Source: Streptomyces sp. V1I1
GTDB taxonomy: Bacteria > Actinomycetota > Actinomycetes > Streptomycetales > Streptomycetaceae
Assembly (NCBI RefSeq): GCF_030817355.1
Contig: NZ_JAUSZH010000001.1
Span: 8,035,001-8,099,000, forward strand
DNA: 64,000 bases
Direction: 5' to 3'
A program made the position numbers and the translations under genes. The notes under the pieces are model-generated. The model did not search any database. It was not told the DNA's origin and saw nothing but the letters and a program-made list of their open reading frames with translations. Position 1 is the first letter of the stretch, and the number at the start of each line of letters is the position of its first letter. Below, one piece after another: positions 8,679 through 16,834 of this stretch.

Positions 8679-9530
8679 GTGGTCAGTGACAATCGGTCCG
8701 AGGCGACCTCGATACCCTTCGACGTGCCGACCTCGGCGCGGGCTTATGGCTGGATGCTGGGGGGCAAGGACAACTACGACATCGACCGGGAGTTCCTCCT
8801 CTCCACCCTGCCGGACTTCCCCGAGTGTGTGGACATTGCCAGACAGAACCGCCAGTTCCTGTACCGGGCAGTGCGCTACCTGGCGCGGGAGGCGGGGATA
8901 CGCCAATTCATCGACATGGGGTGCGGGTTGCCCACTGACGACAATGTGCACCAGGTCGCCCAGCACTTCGCGCCGGACGCCCGCGTCGTCTATGTCGACA
9001 TCGACCCGATCGTGCTGGCGCACGGCCAGGCGCTGCTGGCCGACGATGCCACCACCGCGGTGATCACCGGCGATATGCGCGACCAGCAGGCCATCCTCGA
9101 CCATCCCGACGTGGACCGGCTGATCGACTTCAGTGAGCCGGTGGCTGTGCTGTTCCTATCGGTGGTGCACCACCTCAGCGATGCCGACACTCCCCGCCGG
9201 GTCCTTCGGACGATCATCGACCAGGCAGCACCGGGCAGCTACTTGGGACTGTCGCAGGTAGTCTCCGACGACCCGGCCACGTGCTCGGAAATGACCGCGC
9301 ACATCTCTGGGCGCGGCATCCCCTGGCAGACTCGCACCCCCGCCGAACTCGACGGCTTCCTGGACGGGCTGGAGCCGATAGAGCCGGGATTGGTGAACTT
9401 GGCGGACTGGCGCCCTGACACCGACCAGCCGCCGCTTGCCCCGGTGCACCCGGCCCTGACCCCCTACCTCGGCGCCACCAAGGTGAACCAACGCGTCTAC
9501 GAGTACGGCGGGGTGCTCCGCACGTCTTGA
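8679..9530 (+). CDS. SAM-dependent methyltransferase, DUF574 type
   Basis: GTG at 8679 gives 283 residues. The N-terminus (TSARAYGWMLGGKDNYDIDREF) and the SAM-binding strand FIDMGCGLPTDDNVHQ are hallmarks of the DUF574 methyltransferase family expanded in Streptomyces. The acidic residue in VVYVDIDPIVLAHG follows strand 2, and the later LFLSVVHHLSD is also typical. Members often sit beside RsbW-like/DUF397 conservons or in secondary metabolite loci; the methyl acceptor is generally unknown. Here it stands alone with no obvious partner. Confidence 0.85.
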   Translation: MVSDNRSEATSIPFDVPTSARAYGWMLGGKDNYDIDREFLLSTLPDFPECVDIARQNRQFLYRAVRYLAREAGIRQFIDMGCGLPTDDNVHQVAQHFAPDARVVYVDIDPIVLAHGQALLADDATTAVITGDMRDQQAILDHPDVDRLIDFSEPVAVLFLSVVHHLSDADTPRRVLRTIIDQAAPGSYLGLSQVVSDDPATCSEMTAHISGRGIPWQTRTPAELDGFLDGLEPIEPGLVNLADWRPDTDQPPLAPVHPALTPYLGATKVNQRVYEYGGVLRTS

Positions 9531-9728
9531 GCTCGGAGGACATGGCGACCTGGGCACGGCCTGTCATGCCTCCGCAGTTCGCCGAGGAGGGCATCCTCCT
9601 TCTGAAGCTCCAACGCACTGATCGAGTTACTGCCCCACCCGGCCCGGCCGGGGACGGCGGCGCTGGGCGTGGCGCGTGCTGTTCGGCCGTGATGGCAACG
9701 GGGAGTTGCCGCTACGCAGGGGGATGCC

Positions 9729-9893
9729 ATGGATCCGGACGAGATGGCTGAGCGGCTGGGCTCTGCATTGGCTGAAGACGCAGGCCACCTGAAAAGGATC
9801 TGCGAGCAGGCCGCCGCCGAGCTGATCGGCTTCGGCAGGGAGCCCGATTCCGAGGTCGCCGCGGCCCCGCCTTCAGTGCCGATGCATTCCTGA
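9729..9893 (+). CDS. Small hypothetical protein (54 aa)
   Basis: The ATG at 9729 is preceded by AGGGGGA at good spacing and opens an acidic, helical 54-residue frame (MDPDEMAERLGSALAEDAG) with typical GC-rich third positions. No family recognised. It may be a genuine small protein or a truncated remnant. Confidence 0.4.
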   Translation: MDPDEMAERLGSALAEDAGHLKRICEQAAAELIGFGREPDSEVAAAPPSVPMHS

Positions 9894-10003
9894 TCTGCGC
9901 TGACCGGTACTGGCGGCACCGCCAGCCTCCTACGGTCTGCTCGTGGGCGCGAGAGTCGCGGCGCCGGACCAGCGGCCGGCGGCCAGCGCTCTCGCAAAGC
10001 ACT

Positions 10004-10912
10004 CTAGTCGGCGCCCACCAGCCTCGGAGATGGCCGCAGATTCAGCCTTGCCACCGCCTCCTGTACATCCTGCGGCCACAGCCACAGCCGATAGACCGGC
10101 GGCACCTCGAAGTAGTTCTCCGGCCCGTGCAGCACCCGGTCGCGCATGTCCACGCAGTACCGGCTCCGCCACGCGAACAGCTCGCGCGGAGTCAAGGACC
10201 GTCCTTCGATCTTCTTCTTGGTGATGTCGTGGAGCTTTTCGACGGCGCGGTACTCGTACGCCAGCAGCGTCTCGTCCGACGCCCAGATGCCCTGCCCCTC
10301 CGCCACCGCCTTGTCGCCCGCGGCCAGCAGCAGCGGAAGGTCCAGCTCGCCAGGGATCGACGGGTAGATGATGAAGGGCGCCGCCCAACCCGCCGCGATC
10401 AGGTCGAGGTTGAAGGTCGAGCGTTCCTCCCTCGGCATCGTCTTGCGTTCCTGCGCCGAGAAGTTGGGGGCTATGTACGCCAGCAGACGGTGGTTGTCAT
10501 CGAACGGAGCCTCCGCCGTGTGGATGAACAGGTTCCGCGGGCGGCCGTTGGGGCGGGCCAGTCGTCTGGCGATGTTCTCCTTCGAGAAGTCGGACGCCTC
10601 CGTGCCCTGCTGGAAGTGCAGGCTGCCCGCGCGGCCCGTTTCCAGCTTCGGGAGGAGAAAGTCCGCGAGCCCAGGAGAGATCGGGGCGTCGCCCTGGCGG
10701 ATCCACTCGGCGAGTTGCGAGAACTCCGCGTCGATCAGCGCCGCCCGTTCCGCCGAGCCCGCCGTCACCTCAGGGGTGTCGACGGAGAGCATACGGATCG
10801 GCATCCGAATGTTCGGGGTGTCGCCGTCGTGCACGTCTGCCAGCGCGCGGGAGCCCAGCGACGGCATCGTGGCACCGGCGGGTGACCACAGGATCTGTAC
10901 GGGATCGACCAC
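10004..10912 (-). CDS. Staphylococcal-nuclease-like (SNase) domain protein
   Basis: 302 residues. DVHDGDTPNIRMPIRMLSVD followed by TPEV matches the first metal/nucleotide part of the SNase fold (DGDT...vRLxgIDTPE), and the later RLLAYI matches its next strand, with a large insert between. A Met stands where many nucleases have a Val/Ile in the DGDT strand, and the long C-terminal half (from about residue 200) is not part of the classic 150-residue nuclease. It has no signal peptide, so it would act in the cytoplasm. Enzymatic activity is plausible but unproven; the neighbours give no clue. Confidence 0.65.
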   Translation of the reverse strand: MVDPVQILWSPAGATMPSLGSRALADVHDGDTPNIRMPIRMLSVDTPEVTAGSAERAALIDAEFSQLAEWIRQGDAPISPGLADFLLPKLETGRAGSLHFQQGTEASDFSKENIARRLARPNGRPRNLFIHTAEAPFDDNHRLLAYIAPNFSAQERKTMPREERSTFNLDLIAAGWAAPFIIYPSIPGELDLPLLLAAGDKAVAEGQGIWASDETLLAYEYRAVEKLHDITKKKIEGRSLTPRELFAWRSRYCVDMRDRVLHGPENYFEVPPVYRLWLWPQDVQEAVARLNLRPSPRLVGAD

Positions 10913-11207
10913 GACCGACTCCCTCCGACTCGCGACCGCGGGAACAGGCTCAGCTCAACGCGGACCAGGACCCTCTGTGATCGTCAGTCAGTTGCATGGT
11001 GGAGTTCTGCGGCTGCGACATGGCCGCGCTGCCAGCATCACGCGGCAGGGACCGGCCCGCAAGCTGGAGTTCCTGCTTCGGCATAAAAAGTCCCAGGTAC
11101 CGAATAGACGGCCGGGGTATTCATCTGCATACATCGGGTGGTCGACTTCCCGCTCCTTGCTGCTGCCGCCACAGGCTCCTGGACGTGGGCAGAGGTGCGC
11201 TGTGACG

Positions 11208-11232
11208 CTTAAGGTTCCGAGGGAACCTTAAG
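11208..11232. promoter_or_regulatory. Perfect 11-bp-arm palindrome
   Basis: CTTAAGGTTCC, a GAG centre, then its exact complement. It has no T-tract and is not directly downstream of a gene, so an operator is more likely than a terminator. AT-richness is higher than in the surroundings. The regulator is unknown. Confidence 0.45.
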
Positions 11233-11350
11233 GGGCCGATGGTGACCTCCAAGGCGGATCAAAGCGTCTTATCTGCGGAATAACGGACACTGTCTGAGAT
11301 GTGATGGAATTTCGTGGGCTGTTCGCATGTGGAATTTCAGGGGCCGTTCG

Positions 11351-11464
11351 CATGAGGAGATCGAGCAGGCCCGCTCGGACTGGATGACCGGCTCCCGCCT
11401 CGGCCAGGTGAAGGGGTACGACGGCGCACCGCTGCCGCTCTCGAACTCCCGCCGGTGCCCCTGA
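11351..11464 (+). pseudogene. Short coding remnant of an unidentified protein
   Basis: The frame reads HEEIEQARSDWMTGSRLGQV, then KGYDGAPLPLSN and a stop. It looks like the tail of a longer protein by composition. About 70 bases later another frame ends MPATPLKLRGWVR at a stop, resembling ALKPRGRVR at 17557-17572. These may be pieces of one family cut up by recombination. Family not identified. Confidence 0.3.
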
Positions 11465-11807
11465 AACCGCGGGGACGAGTACGTTGACCTGGGATTATCG
11501 CCCATGCGCTGCTTCGCTGTCCGGCCGATGCCCGCGACGCCACTGAAACTGCGCGGCTGGGTGCGCTGAGCCGACGACGTCACGGTGGAGCGCCAGTCCA
11601 TTGCCGAAGAGAGACGACTCACCCGTTCGGAGCAATCCGGTTGTGCTCCAAGTCGCACATCACCCGATCGGAGTGGTCAATGGTGGTGAGCTGAAGCGAG
11701 ATCTCCGTTCCACCCCGCAAGGGCCACCGCCGCCCCATGGACAAGGAAAGGAGACAAGGAAAGGACTGGACGGGCCACAACCACCGTCACCGCGAGGGGT
11801 TGATGCC

Positions 11808-13001
11808 ATGGGAACCATCGGCTCCACAGACGCCCTTGCAGATGTTCACGCCGGCGACCCGTATCCCGTCTATGAACGACTGCGTGAGACGGAACCGGTG
11901 TACCTGTCCCGGACCGGCTCCTACCTGCTGACCCGTTACGCGGACTGTCAGCGTGTTCTGGTCGAACGGGAGTGCTTTCGGGCGCCGGGCGGCGACGGGC
12001 CCTCCGGCCGGACAGTGCACCGTCCGACGCCTGTTCTGTCGCGTGTCATGAGCTCACAGAACCCACCCCGGCACACCAGAATGCGTACCGCGGTGGCCAG
12101 GCGATTTGTCGAGCATGTGCGACGTCAGCAGCCGTGGCTCAGCAAGCTCTGCGACCAACTGCTCGAACCTGTGGTCCAGACCCTCCGTAACGGGGCGGCC
12201 GACATGACCGCACTCGCCGAGGCATTTCCCCGCGACACGATCATGCACTTGCTCGGGTTGTTCCCGGGTGATCGAGACCTCGTGTCGATGCTCGTCGCCG
12301 ACATCTTTCCCACTTCCGGGCCCTTGCCCGGCCAGGACCGTGCTGGTGCTGCGGCGATGCGGCGGCTCACCGACTACCTTCAGGGGGAAGTGGTTCGCCG
12401 GCGCCGCGCACCTGGCGATGATCTGATGTCCGAACTCGTCCGTGCGCACACCGACTGCCCTGAGGCTCTGCCTCATGACGAACTGATCAGTGTTCTCACC
12501 GGACTCATGGTCGCCGGGTACCCGCAGATAGCTGCGGGGATCGAGACCGGGGTCGTTCTGATGATGCGCCACCCGGACCGGGCGGTCTTCCTGGACGACC
12601 CCGTCCGCGCCCGGCTGTTCGTCGACGAGGTGCTCCGCTACGACGCGCCCGTACAGTTCACCCCCGCCCCCCGAATCCCCACGAAAGCGGTGGTCCTCAG
12701 CGGAGTGACGATACCGGCGGGGGCACAGGTCTGGCCGGTGCTGGGTGCCGCCAACCGGGATCCCGGAGTGTTCTCACAGCCGGATGAGTTCAGGCCGGGG
12801 CGCGACGGCTCACGTCACCTGAGCTTCGGCGGAGGTGCGCACTACTGCCTGGGCGCCGAACTGGTGTACCTGGAGATGTCGATGCTGCTGCGGCGGCTAC
12901 GGCACCGTCTTCCGGATCTCGCGCCGGCACAGCCCCCTTGTCAGCGGTTCGGGCGGCTACGCGGTTTCACGTCAGTTCCTGTCATACGTGGGGAGCGCTG
13001 A
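11808..13001 (+). CDS. Cytochrome P450 monooxygenase
   Basis: The ATG at 11808 gives 397 residues, the normal length of a soluble bacterial P450. Heme-ligand loop FGGGAHYCLGAE carries the Cys near residue 346; the K-helix ExxR (EVLRY) lies near 272. The I-helix reads VAGYPQIAAG near 234, lacking the usual acid-Thr pair that delivers protons for oxygen activation. Such changes occur in P450s with substrate-assisted or atypical chemistry. It needs ferredoxin and reductase partners, none adjacent. It lies about 11 kb from the ketosynthase start on the opposite strand and might tailor that product, or belong to a lost cluster whose next gene is the chimeric frame at 13007. Confidence 0.9.
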   Translation: MGTIGSTDALADVHAGDPYPVYERLRETEPVYLSRTGSYLLTRYADCQRVLVERECFRAPGGDGPSGRTVHRPTPVLSRVMSSQNPPRHTRMRTAVARRFVEHVRRQQPWLSKLCDQLLEPVVQTLRNGAADMTALAEAFPRDTIMHLLGLFPGDRDLVSMLVADIFPTSGPLPGQDRAGAAAMRRLTDYLQGEVVRRRRAPGDDLMSELVRAHTDCPEALPHDELISVLTGLMVAGYPQIAAGIETGVVLMMRHPDRAVFLDDPVRARLFVDEVLRYDAPVQFTPAPRIPTKAVVLSGVTIPAGAQVWPVLGAANRDPGVFSQPDEFRPGRDGSRHLSFGGGAHYCLGAELVYLEMSMLLRRLRHRLPDLAPAQPPCQRFGRLRGFTSVPVIRGER

Positions 13002-13006
13002 TTGTG

Positions 13007-13948
13007 ATGAACGGTAGTGGTCCCAATGAACACGCGGACAGTGTGCATGTCTTCCTGGAGAGTGCCCCTTGCTCCACGTTCCTCGACGCCGCTGTTCGTG
13101 TCTATGAAGCGATCAGGCCGGGCTTCCCCTACTCGTGCTTCGGTGTGCTGGTCGGGTCGATGCGTGGCGAAAGTGCCCGCATCGAGCGCGTCGAGTTCGG
13201 CCGCCCGGCCATCGCAGGCTGCGCGTACGACGACAGCGGCCATCTGGTCGACGCGGGGCATCCGGGCGCGATTGAACGGGAAGAGTTCGTCGAACTCCAG
13301 AAGTCGCTGGCCGAGAGCAAGACGGCAGACAAGACTCCCGCCTATGACTACCTGCTCTCTGGAGGCCTGAGCAAATGCGGCAACTGTGAGCAGGAGCTGT
13401 CAGGGGCTCGCACGAACGCGGGCAACCCCGGGTACCGGTGCCGTCCGAAGGAGAAGGACGGGCGGGGCGGGTGTGGCACGGTCCGTATCGATGCCCTGTT
13501 GCTGGAGACGCATGTGGCCGAGTACGTCGTGCCGCAGTTGTCGAAGCCTGGCGTTCGAGCCCAGATCGAGCGTGCGGGTCGTCGTGTGGCCAAGCAGGCC
13601 GAGGAGTTCCGGGAGGAGATCCAGGGGTTGGAGAAGCGGCGGACGGATCTCGCCGGCCCGTATGCCAGGGGCGAGATCCGTCTTGATGCTTTCAAGGCTG
13701 CCGATCAGGAGATCACCGGGCAGGTGAAGGCTCTACGGTCGCGCCTGCGGTACGCCGAGCAGATGGCTTCCTTCTCTCTCGGTGGGGTGAAGGATCTGGT
13801 GCGGTGGTGGAACCATGCGCCATTCGGGTCCAAGCGCGCTCTCGCGATGTTGCTGCTGGAGAAGGTGGAGGTCTTCTCAGCGAGGGACCGCGGGGTACGG
13901 GAGATCGAGCCCGGCCGCGTCAAGCTGCACTGGCGCAAGCTCAGCTAG
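13007..13948 (+). CDS. Chimeric frame: unknown N-terminal domain fused to the C-terminal half of a large serine recombinase
   Basis: ATG at 13007 lies six bases after the P450 stop. Residues 1 to about 88 (VHVFLESAPCSTFLDAAVRV, then PGFPYSCFGVLVG) look like the start of a gene co-transcribed with the P450. From about 13270 the frame becomes a large serine integrase without its catalytic domain: EREEFVELQKSLA, the zinc ribbon LSKCGNCEQELSG with a second Cys pair, a coiled-coil rich in Arg/Glu, and the final segment GSKRALAMLLLEKVEVF. The catalytic Ser domain is absent, so it cannot recombine DNA. The join is in frame and open for 313 residues. Confidence 0.75.
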   Translation: MNGSGPNEHADSVHVFLESAPCSTFLDAAVRVYEAIRPGFPYSCFGVLVGSMRGESARIERVEFGRPAIAGCAYDDSGHLVDAGHPGAIEREEFVELQKSLAESKTADKTPAYDYLLSGGLSKCGNCEQELSGARTNAGNPGYRCRPKEKDGRGGCGTVRIDALLLETHVAEYVVPQLSKPGVRAQIERAGRRVAKQAEEFREEIQGLEKRRTDLAGPYARGEIRLDAFKAADQEITGQVKALRSRLRYAEQMASFSLGGVKDLVRWWNHAPFGSKRALAMLLLEKVEVFSARDRGVREIEPGRVKLHWRKLS

Positions 13949-14154
13949 CAGAGGCGGATGGAGCGCCAGCTCCGGGCATTGCGGCTGATCATCTCGTGCT
14001 GCTCCAGCTTCCCGAGCTGGTACGCCGTCGAACTCGTGCTGGACAGACCGACCTGCTGACCGATCTCCCGGATCGTCGGCCCCTCGCCGTGCTCGGCGAT
14101 CCACTCACGGACGCAGATCAGGATCCGGTGCTGTGTCTCGGTGATCTCGTTCAT
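13945..14154 (-). CDS. Standalone LexA-type winged-helix DNA-binding protein
   Basis: 69 residues that match only the N-terminal DNA-binding domain of LexA: TETQHRILICVREWIAEHGE, then PTIREIGQQVGLSSTSSTAY and HEMISRN. The autoprotease domain is absent. Single-domain LexA-like proteins are found on Streptomyces mobile elements. The start codon overlaps the stop of the upstream gene (ATGA), implying translational coupling. Its last four bases overlap the end of the convergent recombinase-containing frame. Confidence 0.8.
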   Translation of the reverse strand: MNEITETQHRILICVREWIAEHGEGPTIREIGQQVGLSSTSSTAYQLGKLEQHEMISRNARSWRSIRLC

Positions 14155-14432
14155 GCCACCTCCGTCCAGCCGGACGCGTGGGCGTGGTGTCGCAGCTCCG
14201 CCCGGGCCGTCGGCGATCGGTCCGCCTCGGTCCAGAACGGGTGACCGGCCAGATGGCACGACAGATGGATCAGGCGGCGTCGGAGCGCCGTCGTGCTGGC
14301 CGCGGGGGAGCGGCGGGCGAGCTCCTCGTACGTGCGGATCCAGTCGCTCTGCGTCTGCACAAGGTCGTCGGGGGTGCTCGTGCGGAGCCAGGGGGTCGCG
14401 CGCCGCTCGATCCTGGCGCGTGGCTTGGCCAC
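14151..14432 (-). CDS. Hypothetical protein coupled to the LexA-like regulator
   Basis: A 93-residue frame from GTG at 14432 (an ATG at 14534 would add 34 poorly coding residues). It is helical with LVQTQSDWIRTYEELARR and ALRRRLIHLSCHLAGHPFW. Trp/His-rich ends suggest a compact cytoplasmic protein. Its stop overlaps the LexA-like start, so the two form a coupled pair. Function unknown; start uncertain. Confidence 0.6.
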   Translation of the reverse strand: MAKPRARIERRATPWLRTSTPDDLVQTQSDWIRTYEELARRSPAASTTALRRRLIHLSCHLAGHPFWTEADRSPTARAELRHHAHASGWTEVA

Positions 14433-14668
14433 ACGCGTAGAGCCCGATGGTCCTTCTGAAAAAACGAAACTCCTCTGACTGCGTGCGGTAGACCGCGATG
14501 CGCTGGTCTCATTGCTGGGGCGCGCTCGTAGCATGAGCGCGCCCACTTCACTTCGGTGCACCCCCTCCACCAATGAGTGATGTGACCGTATGTGAGGGAA
14601 CCATCGGTCGACATCTGATGTCATTGTCACCATTCGAAGAAATTGAGTCAGGGGGTGACACAGCGAAC

Positions 14669-15478
14669 ATGAACTGGAAGGCGGCACTACGCCGGTATTC
14701 CCTGCCCGGAGCGGTTGGCATCTTTTCTGGTGGCTCGTTGGCGTTGGGAAGTATTGCCACAGGTGCAAGTGGTGCCTGGGGGCCTTTGTGCGTCACTGGT
14801 GGCGCACTGCTGTCGGCGGCAGCAGGCTTCGCCGCGTTGAAAGTGCAAGGTGACACTGAGCGAATCCAGAAGGAACGCGAGCGGGCAGCTGTTTTAGAGG
14901 CGGCCATGGGTCCGGTGGCTGAGTACATGGGGCGCCTGTCTGTTAGCCCCACTGAGCACCAGGAACTACTGGGCTCAATCAATGACCGGCTGGTTGAGAC
15001 CGCTTCTGAGTTGGCCCACCCGCGGGCTCGGAGCACTTTCTACGCCTTGCAAGACCGGAGCCGCCTCGTGCGGCGGGCGTCCTCGGGAACGAACGGCCAC
15101 GTTCCGCAGACCTTCGCTAGTGGGGACGAGCGCAGTGACTTCCTCCTCGGCGTGGCGCTGGGCTCGCGTGATCGGTATATCGATGATCTGGCCAAGGATC
15201 CGGACGCCTACCGCATCTCCTTGTCAGACGGCTTCCGGACTGCCCGGATCATGCGAGCGCGGGCCGGCGAAATAACGCAAGGACTGCTGATTGTGGAGGC
15301 CCCGGATTGCGGCGACCTGTCTGAAGATGACCTTTCTTCTCTGCTGGTCATCGCACATTTAGTCGGGGTCTCACAAGTGATCCGGCCACGCAACGGGGGC
15401 GGAGCCGGGAGCATCGTTCCGCACCCCGCGCCCCCAAGCGATTCTGAGACAAGTGCAACGGGCGCCGACGATGGGTAG
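14669..15478 (+). CDS. Hypothetical membrane-anchored protein
   Basis: From ATG 14669 (alternatives at 14618 and 14573) it has 269 residues. Two hydrophobic segments at about residues 12-32 and 36-57 form a hairpin anchor. A charged helix (TERIQKERERAAVLEAAM) follows, then a soluble domain of about 150 residues with alternating strands and helices that may be GAF-like, ending in an acidic, disordered tail. No catalytic motif seen. A topology with the soluble part inside the cell is inferred. Codon choice is less GC-biased than in neighbours, hinting at acquisition. Confidence 0.6.
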   Translation: MNWKAALRRYSLPGAVGIFSGGSLALGSIATGASGAWGPLCVTGGALLSAAAGFAALKVQGDTERIQKERERAAVLEAAMGPVAEYMGRLSVSPTEHQELLGSINDRLVETASELAHPRARSTFYALQDRSRLVRRASSGTNGHVPQTFASGDERSDFLLGVALGSRDRYIDDLAKDPDAYRISLSDGFRTARIMRARAGEITQGLLIVEAPDCGDLSEDDLSSLLVIAHLVGVSQVIRPRNGGGAGSIVPHPAPPSDSETSATGADDG

Positions 15479-15528
15479 TAATCTCGCGGAGCGCAGCACT
15501 GCCGGTGAACGGATCCTAGGGGGCTGGC

Positions 15529-15717
15529 ATGCCTGACCGACAAAGCGTGATCACGGAACTCGGACCGCGCTGGATGGCCGGTGCTGAGTCAAGCGAATCG
15601 TATTTCACCAAGGTGCGCCGAGCTGCCTTGGCGCAGCCACCGACCGGTTTGCAGCGGTTATTTGGGGCATTGGCCAGAGCTCTCACTCTGCGCAGGGGCG
15701 GGACTGCCGAGAAGTAG
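15529..15717 (+). CDS. Small hypothetical protein (62 aa)
   Basis: Starts 51 bases after the membrane-anchored protein and after AGGGGG at suitable spacing, so it is probably co-transcribed with it. Helical and basic at its C-terminus (RLFGALARALTLRRGG, possibly amphipathic). No family recognised. Confidence 0.45.
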   Translation: MPDRQSVITELGPRWMAGAESSESYFTKVRRAALAQPPTGLQRLFGALARALTLRRGGTAEK

Positions 15718-15810
15718 GTAGCCAGGCATCATTTGCGCCGTTCACATGAATAGCCCACCCGTCGTTACGGCTGGCGGACCGGCTCGTTGGCAGGGCGCCT
15801 GACCTTCATA

Positions 15811-15844
15811 GCGGCCCCGAGACGTCTTGAGTCTTCGGGGCCGC
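15811..15844. terminator. GC-rich hairpin
   Basis: GCGGCCCCGAGAC pairs with GTCTTCGGGGCCGC around a short loop, with one bulged base. It lies after the small gene at 15717 and before a truncated Ku gene. No T-run follows, but such hairpins serve as terminators in Streptomyces. Confidence 0.5.
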
Positions 15845-15857
15845 TGGCGAGAGACCC

Positions 15858-16250
15858 GTGGAGGCCCTCGCCCGCACCGGAATGGTTGGCGTGGCCAAGC
15901 TCGCCATCAGAAGCCGGGAGCGCCTGGCACTGCTGCGCCCGCGCCGTGGCGTGCTGGTCGTTCAGCCCCTGCTCTGGGAAGACGAGTTGCGTGAACCCGG
16001 TGATCTGGCTCCGTCGGCGCCGGTCACGGACCGGGAGCTGGCGCTGGCCGAGGTGCTGATCAGGGAGCTGACGGGTGTCGAGAAGCGCGAGCTGCATGAC
16101 GAGTACGGACACGCGCTTGAGCAGCTGATCGCGGCAAAGGTCAGCGGTGGCGAGCTGGCCGAGTCGCCAGCGCAGACGATGCCGGCAGTGGATCTGATGG
16201 CCGCCCTGGAGGAGAGCGTACGAGCGGCGCGGGCCGAGCGCGGCGACTGA
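15858..16250 (+). pseudogene. Ku (non-homologous end joining) protein, N-terminally truncated
   Basis: Frame from GTG 15858 encodes VGVAKLAIRSRERLALLRPR, GVLVVQPLLWEDELREP and a helical C-terminal segment (ELHDEYGHALEQLIAAK), matching the second half of bacterial Ku, including part of the DNA-encircling ring and the C-terminal arm. The first half, roughly 130 residues, is missing and the hairpin sits in its place. No LigD gene is adjacent. It is unlikely to form a ring, though a dimerising fragment cannot be excluded. Confidence 0.75.
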
Positions 16251-16406
16251 AGTGTCGTGCTGGCTGGCAGCGCCGGTCTACTCCGGGTACGCCGAAGCGG
16301 TATCCGTCGCTGCCCGCCTCAGCGAAGCACTAGGGCCTGTGTGACGTCGTGATCAATCTTGCCGATCCGGATCCGCCTGGAAGGCGGATCCGGTAGGAAG
16401 ACGATC

Positions 16407-16834
16407 GTGACGCGCAGGTAACTCACCGACAAGCAGTGGAAGTTGATCGAGCCGTTTCTGCCGATAGGCGAGTACGGCCCGTACCCCGAGCGGCTGCGTG
16501 AGCAGTTCGAGGGGGTGATCTGGCGGTTCCGCACCAGCAGTCAGTGGCGGGAAATGCCGGGCGAGTTCGGCCCGTGGCCGACGGTCTACGGCCGTTTCCG
16601 GGTCTGGAGGGACGCCGGGGTCTTCACCGCACTGCTGGAAGGCGTGATCGCCGAGGCAGCCCGCCAGGGGAAGACGGACCTGTCCCTGGTCAGCGTGGAC
16701 TCCACCACCGCCCGCGCCCACCACGACGCCGCCGGGATGTGCATCGGCAAGGAGGTCATGGACGCCCTTGAGGAAGCCGCCGCCGAACAGGAACGAGCCC
16801 GGCAAAAGGGGGCGGCCCGCCGGAACAGAACGGA
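16407..16834 (+). pseudogene. IS5-family transposase, 5' part only
   Basis: Sequence LTDKQWKLIEPFLPIGEYGP, then VIWRFRTSSQWREMPGEFG and VYGRFRVWRDAGVF is the N-terminal half of an IS5-type (IS1647-like) transposase, with the first catalytic Asp in SLVSVDSTTARAH. A stop codon (TAA, 16419) falls after the fourth codon where a Gln is expected. The gene is cut at about 16834, joining directly to an ABC transporter fragment. IS left-end sequence may begin near 16332. Confidence 0.8.

Larger units (their letters stand above)
10913..11807. other. Mostly non-coding region with a small gene remnant
   Basis: Nearly 900 bases without an intact gene. It holds a perfect palindrome (11208-11232), a tandem near-repeat of about 24 bases (two copies of GAATTTC..GGG...GTTCGCATG at 11304-11352), a coding remnant at 11351-11464, and a purine-rich stretch (AAGGAAAGGAGACAAGGAAA at about 11742-11763) just before the P450 gene. 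Confidence 0.4.

Noticed and set aside
8091..8689. Several open frames upstream of the methyltransferase
   Set aside because: All have weak codon bias, no ribosome site and no motif on either strand.
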